Source: Kuafuiihalomonas sp050331295 (GTDB lineage Bacteria > Myxococcota > Kuafuiibacteriia > Kuafuiibacteriales > Kuafuiibacteriaceae). Taken from it: 64,000 bases of DNA. Positions 1 through 7,529 of this stretch are shown in pieces (position 1 is the first letter of the stretch; each line of letters opens with the position of its first letter). The DNA lies in contig JBHJGZ010000003.1 in NCBI GenBank assembly GCA_050331295.1, positions 62,001-126,000 on the forward strand. The letters run 5' to 3'. A program made the translations under genes and the position numbers. The notes beneath the pieces were generated by a model. It was not told the DNA's origin. It did not search any database and was given only the letters and a program-made list of their open reading frames with translations.

Positions 1-250
1 GGAGAGCCATCTCCGCGCTGCCTAGAAAAAACGGCCGAAAGCGAGGCGTCTGCCAAGCTCGTGGCGACGGGCACTCCAAGAGCACGAGTTTGGTGGGGCC
101 CGTCGATTGGTCCTCTCCGGTGTAGAGGGTAGAGAAGTCGGTCGAGCCCTCGATCCGCACGATTCGATATGGACCGTAGGTCCGACCTAGACACTGCAGA
201 TCAGCCGAACTCTGCCCCTCGAAGGGCTGGGGCTCCGACTGCCAGGGCAT
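1..250 (-). CDS. Partial protein-kinase-like protein (N-terminus only, runs off left edge)
   Basis: Reading leftward from an ATG at 250 there is an open frame of 83 codons to the window edge with strong G/C preference at third positions, so I read it as the 5' part of a real gene. Around residues 22-50 the protein runs G-R-T-Y-G-P-Y-R-I-V-R-I-E-G-S-T-D-F-S and then L-Y-T-G-E-D. This resembles the first strands of a Ser/Thr kinase N-lobe, but the glycine loop is eroded and no VAIK-type lysine is visible before the edge. It lies 115 bp downstream of hscA on the same strand. It could be a pseudokinase or an unrelated protein; without the rest of the gene the function is open. Confidence 0.5.
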   Translation of the reverse strand, partial: MPWQSEPQPFEGQSSADLQCLGRTYGPYRIVRIEGSTDFSTLYTGEDQSTGPTKLVLLECPSPRAWQTPRFRPFFLGSAEMAL

Positions 251-365
251 CGCCCGAATCTAACGCAGCGAGCCTTCTGATTCACGGCCACCTCTCCCCC
301 GTTCGTGGGTTGGTGTCGGCACGAGTTTCAGAGTCGCGACGCGGCGTCCGGGCACGTCTTCTGCG

Positions 366-2216
366 TCACAGACCGTCGGCTTGTTGCCCGGTTAGAGCTG
401 CCTTGATGGACGTGTTCATACGACGCGCGGCGAACTCGGCCGAGGCCTGGTCCAGAGCTTCGATACGCTCCCGGATCAGTTGCGGGTTGGCGGCGGACAT
501 CGCTTCCTGAAGCTCTTCCCTTTTGGCCTCGAGTTCCTGCCGCTCATCTGGAGCCAGGAGGTGACCATCGTTTCGAAGCGCCTTCTCCAGCGCAACCAGG
601 ATCTGCTCGCCGTCGACCCGTGCCTCAACCAGTACCCGATGGCGAACGTCGCCCTCGGCGAACTCGAAGGACTCCATGATCATTCGCTCGATCTCGCCGT
701 CATCCAGACCATACGAAGGTTTGACTTCGATGGACGCGCGCTCCCCGGTGGTTTGCTCGATGGCAGATACGTTGAGCAGACCATCCGCATCCACCGAGAA
801 CGTGACCAGTACCTTGGCCATACCCGCCCCCATTGGGGGCAGATTGGAAAGCTTGAACCGGGCGAGGGAACGACAATCCGATGCCATCTCTCGCTCACCC
901 TGGACCACGTGAAGGTCGATTGCGGTTTGCCCGTCGACGTAGGTTGTGAACTCCTGCGCCGCCTCGGCGGGTATGGTCTGATTTCGGTGCAGGAGCTTTG
1001 CAGCTGCTCCTCCCATCGTTTCGATTCCCAACGACAGCGGCAAGACGTCCAGGAGGACCACGTCTTCCCGTGGTCCCCGACCTGCCAGCAGGTCGGCCTG
1101 CACCGCCGCCCCGAGAGCCACGACTTGGTCGGGGTCGAGGTCACACAATGGTTGTTGCCCGAAGAGTTCGGCCACGAAGCCACGAACCCTCGGTACGCGC
1201 GTCGACCCGCCGACCAACACGACGCCGTCGAGCTCCTCGCCATCCAAACCGGTGTCCTTGAGCACCCGCCGGATCGGAGGCAGGGTCCGTTTGAGGATCG
1301 GCTCTATCAGGTCGTCAAACTCCGTACGACGGAGCGAAAAGCTCTCGCCGCCGATCTCGATGGTCGTCAGCTCCTGCTCCGTCAACGATTCCTTGGCCTG
1401 TCGAGCGGCGGCCAAAGCCTCAGCCGCCGTCTTTGGATCCGCATGCCTCGGGTCTTGACCGCATCGAGCGAGAAAGTGCTCAGCCACCGCTCGGTCGAAG
1501 TCGTCTCCGCCTAAACGAGCGTCTCCGCCGGTGGTCAGGACGTGGAACACGCCGTCTTCCAGGCGGAGCACGGAGATGTCGAAAGTCCCCCCGCCGAGGT
1601 CGAAGACCGCGAACATCCCTTCCTTCTTTTTGTCGAGGCCATAGGCCAATGCAGCGGCGGTCGGCTCATTGAGCAGCCTGAGGACCTGAAGCCCAGCAAC
1701 CCGAGCGGCATCTTTGGTGGCCTGGCGCTGCGCATCGTCGAAATACGCCGGTACGGTGATGACCACGCCTTCCAGCGGGCCCCCCAACGCCGCTTCGGCC
1801 CGGGCTTTGAGGGCTGCCAAGATCCGAGCCGAGACCTCGATCGGTGTCACGCTGTCGCCGTGGCCGAGGTCGAAATAGACAACCGGCCCATCCGAGCGTG
1901 AGGTGAAGCGGAACGGAGAGAGCTCGGTCTGGGCCTGGGCTTCGGCCTGGCTCCTTCCCATGAAACGCTTGGCCGAAGCGATGGTCCGGTGGGCGCGCTC
2001 GCCCGCCCGACTCTTCGCTTCGTATCCGACCTCAACCGTGGCGTCGGTCCCGAAGTGTACGACCGACGGAAGCGTGGCTCTCCCCTGGGCGTCGAGCAGG
2101 ACCCGCGGCGAGCCGTCATCCATGACCGCAACCAGAGAAAAAGTCGTACCGAGATCGATGCCGGCAACGAGCCCGGCGCATCGTTCTTTATTTTGTCCAA
2201 TCTGTAGTAGTGACAT
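366..2216 (-). CDS. hscA: Hsp70-type Fe-S assembly chaperone HscA
   Basis: This is a 616-residue DnaK/HscA-family ATPase that, with HscB, drives transfer of Fe-S clusters from IscU to apo-proteins. The nucleotide-binding domain shows G-I-D-L-G-T-T-F at about residues 19-26, the phosphate-2 motif D-L-G-G-G-T-F-D near 206, and the adenosine motif V-G-G-S-T-R-V-P near 345. The substrate-binding domain and C-terminal helical lid follow. Assignment as HscA rather than DnaK rests on length and on its place directly after hscB in an isc operon; the C-terminus also lacks the acidic tail usual in DnaK. It is 9 bp downstream of hscB. No ferredoxin (fdx) or iscX follows, unlike the E. coli operon. Confidence 0.93.
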   Translation of the reverse strand: MSLLQIGQNKERCAGLVAGIDLGTTFSLVAVMDDGSPRVLLDAQGRATLPSVVHFGTDATVEVGYEAKSRAGERAHRTIASAKRFMGRSQAEAQAQTELSPFRFTSRSDGPVVYFDLGHGDSVTPIEVSARILAALKARAEAALGGPLEGVVITVPAYFDDAQRQATKDAARVAGLQVLRLLNEPTAAALAYGLDKKKEGMFAVFDLGGGTFDISVLRLEDGVFHVLTTGGDARLGGDDFDRAVAEHFLARCGQDPRHADPKTAAEALAAARQAKESLTEQELTTIEIGGESFSLRRTEFDDLIEPILKRTLPPIRRVLKDTGLDGEELDGVVLVGGSTRVPRVRGFVAELFGQQPLCDLDPDQVVALGAAVQADLLAGRGPREDVVLLDVLPLSLGIETMGGAAAKLLHRNQTIPAEAAQEFTTYVDGQTAIDLHVVQGEREMASDCRSLARFKLSNLPPMGAGMAKVLVTFSVDADGLLNVSAIEQTTGERASIEVKPSYGLDDGEIERMIMESFEFAEGDVRHRVLVEARVDGEQILVALEKALRNDGHLLAPDERQELEAKREELQEAMSAANPQLIRERIEALDQASAEFAARRMNTSIKAALTGQQADGL

Positions 2217-2225
2217 CGTCTGCTT

Positions 2226-2825
2226 TCAACCGGTCTCCGCCGCGGAGTCGGCTCGGACCGCCACCCCTTCTCTCAGCCGCTCCAGGTACCTGACCCGTTC
2301 CAGGCGCGAAGCGACTTCATCGAGTCCGCCCTCCTGACGGTCGAAGAATGCTTCGGCCGCCGAAAGCTCGGCCTGGATCGCCGCCTTCAATTCGCGGTCG
2401 AGGTCATCGAGCTCTGCATCGGCCGTAGAGTCCAGCCGCTCCCGCAGACTCATCATCTCCATCAGAAGCTCCGGATCATCGGTTCGACTCGATTCGGAAG
2501 ACAGATCTCGCCCGAGAAGCTCGAGCAGGTACTGCGCACGACGAGCTGGACGCTTGACGACCTCATAGGCATCATTGAGCGCCGTGGTGTGCTGGACGGC
2601 CAGCCTCCTCTCGATGCTCGAGCGGCCGGAAAAGCGGTCCGGATGAACACGCTTGGACCGGGCTCGGAACGCTCGGTCGACCTCGCGTCGATCAAGGCCC
2701 ATCCGGCGAGGAAGACCAAGGGCCTGAAAGTGATCCGACGGCTGATGTGCAACCAGCGCGCCGCAGGATGAACATGTGATGTCTTCACCCGGTGCGGCGC
2801 CGCAGGACCAGCATCCATCCTTCAT
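2226..2825 (-). CDS. hscB: J-domain co-chaperone HscB with N-terminal tetracysteine zinc site
   Basis: This is a 199-residue HscB/HSC20 co-chaperone that stimulates HscA ATPase and delivers IscU. The J-domain (about 30-100) has the H-P-D motif at V-H-P-D-R-F, followed by the C-terminal three-helix IscU-binding domain. Before the J-domain lies C5-x2-C8-x9-C18-x2-C21, beginning C-W-S-C-G. E. coli HscB lacks this, but human HSC20 has a similar C-W-N-C-G zinc domain. The start ATG overlaps the iscA stop (ATGA, 2822-2825), which implies translational coupling. Confidence 0.93.
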   Translation of the reverse strand: MKDGCWSCGAAPGEDITCSSCGALVAHQPSDHFQALGLPRRMGLDRREVDRAFRARSKRVHPDRFSGRSSIERRLAVQHTTALNDAYEVVKRPARRAQYLLELLGRDLSSESSRTDDPELLMEMMSLRERLDSTADAELDDLDRELKAAIQAELSAAEAFFDRQEGGLDEVASRLERVRYLERLREGVAVRADSAAETG

Positions 2826-3193
2826 CGCGGCGTGAACGACTCTCCGCAGCCGCAGCCCTTACCCGCCTGCGGATTGATGAACTTGAAGCCGGACTCCATG
2901 AGCCCCTTCACGTAGTCGAGGGTGGAGCCCTGCAGAAACACCATGCTCTTCGGGTCGATGTAAACGTGCACGCCATCTTGCACGATGACGTGATCGGTCG
3001 TCTTGGGGCTGTCCTCGACGTCCAGAAAGTACTGAAGCCCGCTGCAGCCGCCGCCTCGAACCCCGACCCGGAGACCCGCACCCTCGGACGCAGCATGCTC
3101 CTTCAGATATTTGGCGATGGCCGCGGCGGCCGACGCGGTCACCTCCAATGTTCCGGTAGCGGCCGGCCGAGGCTGGAGGACGGAAAGAGGCAT
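2822..3193 (-). CDS. iscA: A-type Fe-S carrier IscA
   Basis: This is a 123-residue A-type scaffold/carrier of the HesB/IscA family, which accepts clusters from IscU or binds iron and delivers clusters to targets. The three conserved cysteines are visible: one in G-G-G-C-S-G-L-Q-Y near residue 50 and two in the C-terminal G-C-G-C-G-E-S-F motif. The N-terminus carries about 15 residues beyond the usual start of the family. It sits 3 bp after iscU and overlaps hscB by 4 bp, in the canonical isc order. Confidence 0.93.
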   Translation of the reverse strand: MPLSVLQPRPAATGTLEVTASAAAAIAKYLKEHAASEGAGLRVGVRGGGCSGLQYFLDVEDSPKTTDHVIVQDGVHVYIDPKSMVFLQGSTLDYVKGLMESGFKFINPQAGKGCGCGESFTPR

Positions 3194-3196
3194 GGT

Positions 3197-3601
3197 TCAC
3201 TTCTCCTCGGCGGACGCCTTGGCGGTCTTCTTCTTCTTCCAGTCGGCCACCGCCGCCTTGATGGCGTCTTCCGCCAACACGGAGCAGTGCACCTTGACGG
3301 GCGGGAGAGCCAGTTCTTCCACAATCGTGGTATTTCGCAGGGTCTCGGCGAAGTCTAGCGACTTTCCTTTCACCCACTCGGTCACCAGCGAAGAGGACGC
3401 GATGGCGGACCCGCATCCGAAGGTCTTGAACTTCGCATCTTCGATGATGCCGTTTTCGTTCACGCGAATCTGGAGGCGCATCACGTCTCCACAAGCCGGT
3501 GCGCCCACCAGGCCCGTTCCGACCGACGGATCCTCCTTGTCCAAGGTGCCGACGTTCCGGGGGTTCTCGTAGTGGTCGATGACTTTGTCGTTGTAGGCCA
3601 T
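3197..3601 (-). CDS. iscU: Fe-S cluster scaffold IscU
   Basis: IscU is the scaffold on which [2Fe-2S] clusters are built from sulphur supplied by IscS. Counting from the chosen ATG, the protein has C37, D39, C63, H105 and C106, exactly the E. coli active-site numbering, and L-P-P-V-K at 99-103, the HscA recognition motif. An in-frame ATG lies 15 codons upstream, but I chose 3601. There an AAGGAG (3611-3616 on the complement) sits 9 nt before the ATG, and the protein then begins M-A-Y-N-D-K-V like the family. The last ten or so residues are a lysine/alanine-rich tail. The gene lies 29 bp after iscS. Confidence 0.96.
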   Translation of the reverse strand: MAYNDKVIDHYENPRNVGTLDKEDPSVGTGLVGAPACGDVMRLQIRVNENGIIEDAKFKTFGCGSAIASSSLVTEWVKGKSLDFAETLRNTTIVEELALPPVKVHCSVLAEDAIKAAVADWKKKKTAKASAEEK

Positions 3602-3630
3602 TCTGATCTTCTCCTTATCGTTAATCGTGC

Positions 3631-4995
3631 TCAGTGAGCAGCCCATTCAATGGAATTGAGGTCTATGCCGTCTTTGTGCATTTCGTACAGAGGCGACATC
3701 TCGCGGAGTTTCTTGACGCGACTTATGACGAGATCGGCGACGTAGTCGACTTCTTCCTCGGTGGTGAAACGACCCATGCCGAAGCGAATCGAGCTGTGGC
3801 CGAGGTCGTCCCCGACGCCGAGGGCCCTGAGGACGTAGCTCGGTTCCAAGGAGGCCGATGTGCATGCAGAGCCGGAGGATACCGCGACGTCCTTGATGGC
3901 CATCATCATCGCCTCTCCTTCCACGAAGGCGAACGAGACGTTGATGTTTCCCGGGAGCCTGCTCTCCGGATGCCCGTTGACGAAGATTTCGTCCAAAGAC
4001 GCGGACAGCCGATTCCAGAAGCGCTGGCGAAGCGCAGTCAAGCGTTGCGCTTCCTCCGCCATCTCGCGTTCGCAGATCTCGGCCGCGGCTCCAAGGCCTA
4101 CAATGCCGGCAACGTTGAGGGTGCCACTCCGCATGCCTCGCTCATGACCTCCGCCGTCGATGACCGCCTCGAGGCGAACCCGCGGCTTCTTGCGTCGAAC
4201 AAACAGCGCGCCCACCCCTTTGGGTCCGTACATCTTGTGCCCCGAGATGCACAGCAGGTCGATGTTCATCTCGTTCACGTCGACCGGAACCTTTCCAACC
4301 GCCTGCACCGCGTCGGTGTGGAAGAGTACTCCGTGCTCGCGACAGATCGCCCCGATCTCTTTGATCGGTTGAATGACACCGATCTCGTTGTTGGCGAACA
4401 TGATGGAGACCAGGATGGTCTTGTCGGTAATGGCCGCCTTCAAATCTTCGAGCCGGATCAACCCGTCCTTCTGCACCGGGAGGTAGGTGACTCGATATCC
4501 TTCTTTCTCCAGTCGCTTTGCGCTATCCAGAACCGCTTTGTGCTCGGTGACCGCCGTGATGATGTGGTCTCCCCGCTTCTTGAAGTAATTCTGCGCGCCT
4601 TCCTGGGCGATGGCTTCGAGATCGAGGGACCCAAACTTACCTGGGACCAACGTTTCGGCGTTGGGAATCGTGCCCGATGCATGGCCCTTCGCCAACGCGT
4701 CCAGCATCAGCTTTTCGGCCTCGGTCATCCCGTACATGTGGGCGACACCCTTGAGGGCGAGGTTGTCGCCTTCGGTTGCGCCGCTGGTGAAGATGATCTC
4801 TTGCGGCGTCGCACCGATCAGCCGAGCGACCTGCTCTCTTGCCCGTTCCACGGCCTCTTCGGCGACCCATCCGAACTGATGGGACCGACTGGCGGCGTTG
4901 CCGAACTGAACGGTCTCGTACGGCGCCATGGCTTCCCGAACGCGGGGGTCCAAGGGCGTCGTTGAGTTGTAATCCATATATATTGGGGTCTTCAC
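3631..4995 (-). CDS. iscS: Cysteine desulfurase IscS with a ~50-residue insertion
   Basis: This PLP enzyme converts L-cysteine to L-alanine and passes the persulphide to IscU. The PLP lysine is in S-G-H-K-M-Y-G-P-K-G, the catalytic loop cysteine (about C378) is in S-S-G-S-A-C-T-S-A-S-L, and the C-terminus ends S-I-E-W-A-A-H like E. coli IscS. I chose the GTG at 4995, preceded by AAAGGTG and giving V/M-K-T-P-I-Y-M-D-Y. A longer frame would run into the upstream regulator. The protein is about 454 residues, roughly 50 longer than E. coli IscS. The extra segment (about residues 88-137) lies between the G-A-T-E-G-D-N-L-A helix and the H-I-I-T strand. First enzyme gene of the operon, 4 bp after the regulator. 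Confidence 0.95.
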   Translation of the reverse strand: MKTPIYMDYNSTTPLDPRVREAMAPYETVQFGNAASRSHQFGWVAEEAVERAREQVARLIGATPQEIIFTSGATEGDNLALKGVAHMYGMTEAEKLMLDALAKGHASGTIPNAETLVPGKFGSLDLEAIAQEGAQNYFKKRGDHIITAVTEHKAVLDSAKRLEKEGYRVTYLPVQKDGLIRLEDLKAAITDKTILVSIMFANNEIGVIQPIKEIGAICREHGVLFHTDAVQAVGKVPVDVNEMNIDLLCISGHKMYGPKGVGALFVRRKKPRVRLEAVIDGGGHERGMRSGTLNVAGIVGLGAAAEICEREMAEEAQRLTALRQRFWNRLSASLDEIFVNGHPESRLPGNINVSFAFVEGEAMMMAIKDVAVSSGSACTSASLEPSYVLRALGVGDDLGHSSIRFGMGRFTTEEEVDYVADLVISRVKKLREMSPLYEMHKDGIDLNSIEWAAH

Positions 4996-4999
4996 ACTT

Positions 5000-5518
5000 T
5001 CACCTTTGCTCGCCGTTTCGATGAATGCCGGCGATGAGCACCGGCTGGGATATGCTGTGGGGTTGCTCGCAGGAACGGCAGCCATCGAGTCCCGAGTGTT
5101 CGGCACAGCTGTGGCAGGATTCCAGGTACGACAATCCGGCTTGCAGCTCGTGCTCGAGAGAAGAAAGCTCTCGAAGCTGTCTTCGCACCTGCTGCAGTTT
5201 TTCCACGAACAGTCCTCGGACCTGGATCATCGCGGATGGTCCAGACCCGGCATTTTCCAGCTGCTCGAGGAAGGCTCGGATGTCCGGGAGGGAAAGACCG
5301 AGGAGCTGAAGCCGGTCTATCCACTGAAGGCGAAGGAGCGCATCCCCGGAGTACAGGCGATGCCCGCCCTCGGTCCGTACCGCCGGACCCAGAAGCTGCA
5401 TGTCCTCATAAAGGCGAAGCGCTCTCGGGCTTTTCCCGGATCGCCGCGCCAGATCGCCGATCTTCAGGGTCGCGGGGGCTTCGGCCCGCTGGAACTGAAT
5501 GTCGATCGACTCGCTCAT
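5000..5518 (-). CDS. MerR-family regulator of the isc operon, Cys-rich C-terminus
   Basis: This is a 172-residue MerR-type activator/repressor. Residues about 17-85 form the winged HTH (L-K-I-G-D-L-A-R-R-S-G-K then R-A-L-R-L-Y-E-D), followed by the dimerisation helix (about 95-128). The tail carries C-H-S-C then C-R-S-C, separated by eight residues, which could bind an Fe-S cluster or metal. It occupies the position where Rrf2-type IscR sits in many isc operons; no IscR is present in the window. The promoter-proximal location and the palindrome just before its start (5528-5551) suggest autoregulation plus control of iscSUA-hscBA. The ligand is unknown. No clear Shine-Dalgarno precedes the ATG. 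Confidence 0.88.
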   Translation of the reverse strand: MSESIDIQFQRAEAPATLKIGDLARRSGKSPRALRLYEDMQLLGPAVRTEGGHRLYSGDALLRLQWIDRLQLLGLSLPDIRAFLEQLENAGSGPSAMIQVRGLFVEKLQQVRRQLRELSSLEHELQAGLSYLESCHSCAEHSGLDGCRSCEQPHSISQPVLIAGIHRNGEQR

Positions 5519-5527
5519 GCCTCAAAA

Positions 5528-5551
5528 TCTGACCTTAACGTTAACGTCAGA
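5528..5551. promoter_or_regulatory. Palindromic MerR-type operator at the head of the isc operon
   Basis: A 24-bp inverted repeat reads TCTGAC, one unpaired base, TTAACGTTAA, one unpaired base, GTCAGA; every position except the two unpaired ones is symmetric. This has the layout of MerR-family operators (outer GAC/GTC arms around a TTAACGTTAA core). It ends only 9 bp before the regulator's start codon, so transcription probably starts within or beside it and the first mRNA may be leaderless or nearly so. On the operon strand CTGACG could serve as the -35; I do not see a convincing -10. Confidence 0.75.
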
Positions 5552-5650
5552 TTGTCCTGGTTCTGCGCTCCTTCGCCCTCCTCGTCAAGCAAGGAAGGTC
5601 CCTTTCGACTCGATTGCCTCGGGTGGCGGCCTCTCGAAGCGTCTCCGGCG

Positions 5651-6697
5651 TCAATCCTTGGCTTGACCTAGGCGTTCACCCTTATACCGCGACGCGTGAA
5701 TCGCCTCCCACCACGCCCGGTGCTCGAGATACCACCGCACCGTCTTCTCCAGGCCTGAGGCGAAGGTCTCCTCGGGTTTCCACCCTAGCTCCCGGCCGAC
5801 CTTCCCGGCGTCGATGGCATACCGTTTGTCGTGCCCCGGTCGATCCTTCACGAAGGTCACGAGCTCACGGCGAGGGCCTTCGGGCCGGGGCTCCACTCTG
5901 TCCAATAGATCGCAGACCGCGTACACCACGTCGAGATTGGGGACTTCGTTGTGTCCTCCGATGTTGTAGACCTCGCCCGGAGATCCTTGCGTCAACACGA
6001 GGTGCAGCGCGCGGGCGTGATCTTCGACGTGAAGCCAATCTCGGACGTTGTCTCCCTTTCCGTAGACCGGGAGCGGCTGGCCCAGCAGACCGTTGATGAT
6101 CATCAGCGGAATCAGCTTCTCGGGGAACTGGAACGGGCCATAGTTGTTCGAGCAGTTGCTCGTCACCGTCGGGAGACCAAAGGTGTGGTACCAAGCCCGA
6201 ACCAGGTGGTCCGAGCCGGCCTTCGACGCCGAATAGGGGGAGTTTGGCGCATATGGCGTGTTCTCCGTGAACAGCCCCTCGGAGCCCAGCGAACCGTAGA
6301 CCTCGTCCGTCGACACGTGATGGAATCGAAAATTCGAGCGATCCTCGAGCGATCGATAATACTCGAGAGAGGCTTCGAGCATCGTATACGTACCGACTAC
6401 GTTGGTTTGGATGAACACCGCGGGGCTATCGATGCTGCGGTCCACGTGAGATTCGGCTGCGAGGTGCATCACGGCGTCCGGTCGATGCTCTCGAAAGATG
6501 CGACGAACAGACGCCCCGTCGCAGATGTCCACCTTCTCGAACCGATAACGCTCGTCCCCGGCCACGGCGTCGAGAGCTCCCGGCGTGGCGGCGTAGGTCA
6601 TCTTGTCGACGTTGACGACCGAGACCGACTGACCGATGAGATGACGAATCACGGCGGATCCGATGAAGCCGCATCCACCGGTGACGAGTACTTTCAT
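5651..6697 (-). CDS. rmlB: dTDP-glucose 4,6-dehydratase RmlB
   Basis: This extended short-chain dehydrogenase makes dTDP-4-keto-6-deoxyglucose, the branch point to dTDP-rhamnose and other deoxysugars of surface polysaccharides. The N-terminus M-K-V-L-V-T-G-G-C-G-F-I-G is the NAD-binding Rossmann motif and fixes the start at 6697. H-V-S-T-D-E-V-Y-G, the Y-S-A-S-K-A-G-S-D-H catalytic Y-x3-K, and S-N-C-S-N-N-Y-G-P are RmlB-specific. Length 348 aa is normal. No rmlA, rmlC or rmlD is adjacent. The start codon shares the CATG at 6695-6698 with the divergent cysQ start. No obvious ribosome site precedes it; a TTG 21 bp upstream is an alternative start. Confidence 0.92.
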   Translation of the reverse strand: MKVLVTGGCGFIGSAVIRHLIGQSVSVVNVDKMTYAATPGALDAVAGDERYRFEKVDICDGASVRRIFREHRPDAVMHLAAESHVDRSIDSPAVFIQTNVVGTYTMLEASLEYYRSLEDRSNFRFHHVSTDEVYGSLGSEGLFTENTPYAPNSPYSASKAGSDHLVRAWYHTFGLPTVTSNCSNNYGPFQFPEKLIPLMIINGLLGQPLPVYGKGDNVRDWLHVEDHARALHLVLTQGSPGEVYNIGGHNEVPNLDVVYAVCDLLDRVEPRPEGPRRELVTFVKDRPGHDKRYAIDAGKVGRELGWKPEETFASGLEKTVRWYLEHRAWWEAIHASRYKGERLGQAKD

Positions 6698-7529
6698 GTC
6701 TGAGCCATTAACGACCAACGACCCCCAAAACAAGGATGCCCTCCTCGAGGCCGTGGCTTCCCTCACCGAGGAGGCGGGCCACGCCATCATGGAGGTCTAC
6801 GGCACAACCATCCAGACCGAGGCCAAGTCGGATGGCTCACCGATCACCGAAGCAGACCTTCGGTCTCAGACCATTCTGGCCGAGGCGCTCCCCCGTCTCC
6901 TGCCCGTTCCGCTCCTTTCGGAAGAGCAAGAAGCCGTGCCGATCGAGGCCCGAAGATCGTGGAACCGCTTTTGGCTGGTGGACCCGCTGGACGGAACCAA
7001 GGACTTCGTCCAGCGCACGGGAGACTTCTCGGTGTGCGTGGCGCTGATCGAGGAGGGCCAGCCGGTGTTGGGCGTGATCCACGGACCCGTCTCGGGGACC
7101 ACGTGGATGGCTCGCCTCGGCTCCGGCGTTCGGCGCCGCTCGATCGGCGCCGAAACGGTGCCGGTGCCTCCCCCTTCCCCTTCGGAACCACCCAAAGTGG
7201 GTCTGGTCAGTCGCTTTCATCGGGCCGGCGGCGGCACCGATGCCTACCTTGCGCGTCTCGGTATCGAACGCACCGAGCCGGTGGGCTCGGCCCTCAAGTT
7301 CTGTCGGATGGCCGAAGGCTGGGCCGACATCTACGTTCGTCTCGGTCCCACGATGGAGTGGGACGTGGGGGCTGGGGACATCATCGTGCGCGAGGCGGGC
7401 CTGGAACTGGTCTCCATCCCCGAAGGCGCCCGCTTGGCCTACAACACCGAAACCCTAAGAAACCCGCACTTCATGGTGCGCCGTCCCTCGGCGACACCTC
7501 CCCTTGCCCCTGAACCGCCTGATCGATGA
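6696..7529 (+). CDS. cysQ: 3'(2'),5'-bisphosphate nucleotidase CysQ (inositol monophosphatase family)
   Basis: This Mg-dependent phosphatase hydrolyses 3'-phosphoadenosine 5'-phosphate, a by-product of sulphate assimilation, to AMP. Metal-binding motifs of the IMPase fold are present: S-E-E-Q-E near 75, W-L-V-D-P-L-D-G-T-K-D-F near 92-103 (the D-P-L-D-G-T-K-D-F form is typical of CysQ), and E-W-D-V-G-A-G-D near 222. The Y-N-T-E-T-L-R-N-P C-terminal motif also matches CysQ. The ATG at 6696 lies inside the CATG shared with rmlB. The 3' end overlaps the convergent gene by 59 bp. Confidence 0.88.
   Translation: MSEPLTTNDPQNKDALLEAVASLTEEAGHAIMEVYGTTIQTEAKSDGSPITEADLRSQTILAEALPRLLPVPLLSEEQEAVPIEARRSWNRFWLVDPLDGTKDFVQRTGDFSVCVALIEEGQPVLGVIHGPVSGTTWMARLGSGVRRRSIGAETVPVPPPSPSEPPKVGLVSRFHRAGGGTDAYLARLGIERTEPVGSALKFCRMAEGWADIYVRLGPTMEWDVGAGDIIVREAGLELVSIPEGARLAYNTETLRNPHFMVRRPSATPPLAPEPPDR

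Noticed and set aside
480..1514. 344-codon open frame on the + strand across hscA
   Set aside because: It is antisense to hscA, has no recognisable domain, and its composition is that of a complementary-strand frame in GC-rich DNA.
3634..4965. 443-codon open frame on the + strand across iscS
   Set aside because: It is fully antisense to the confidently assigned iscS and shows no family features; a normal shadow of GC-rich codons.
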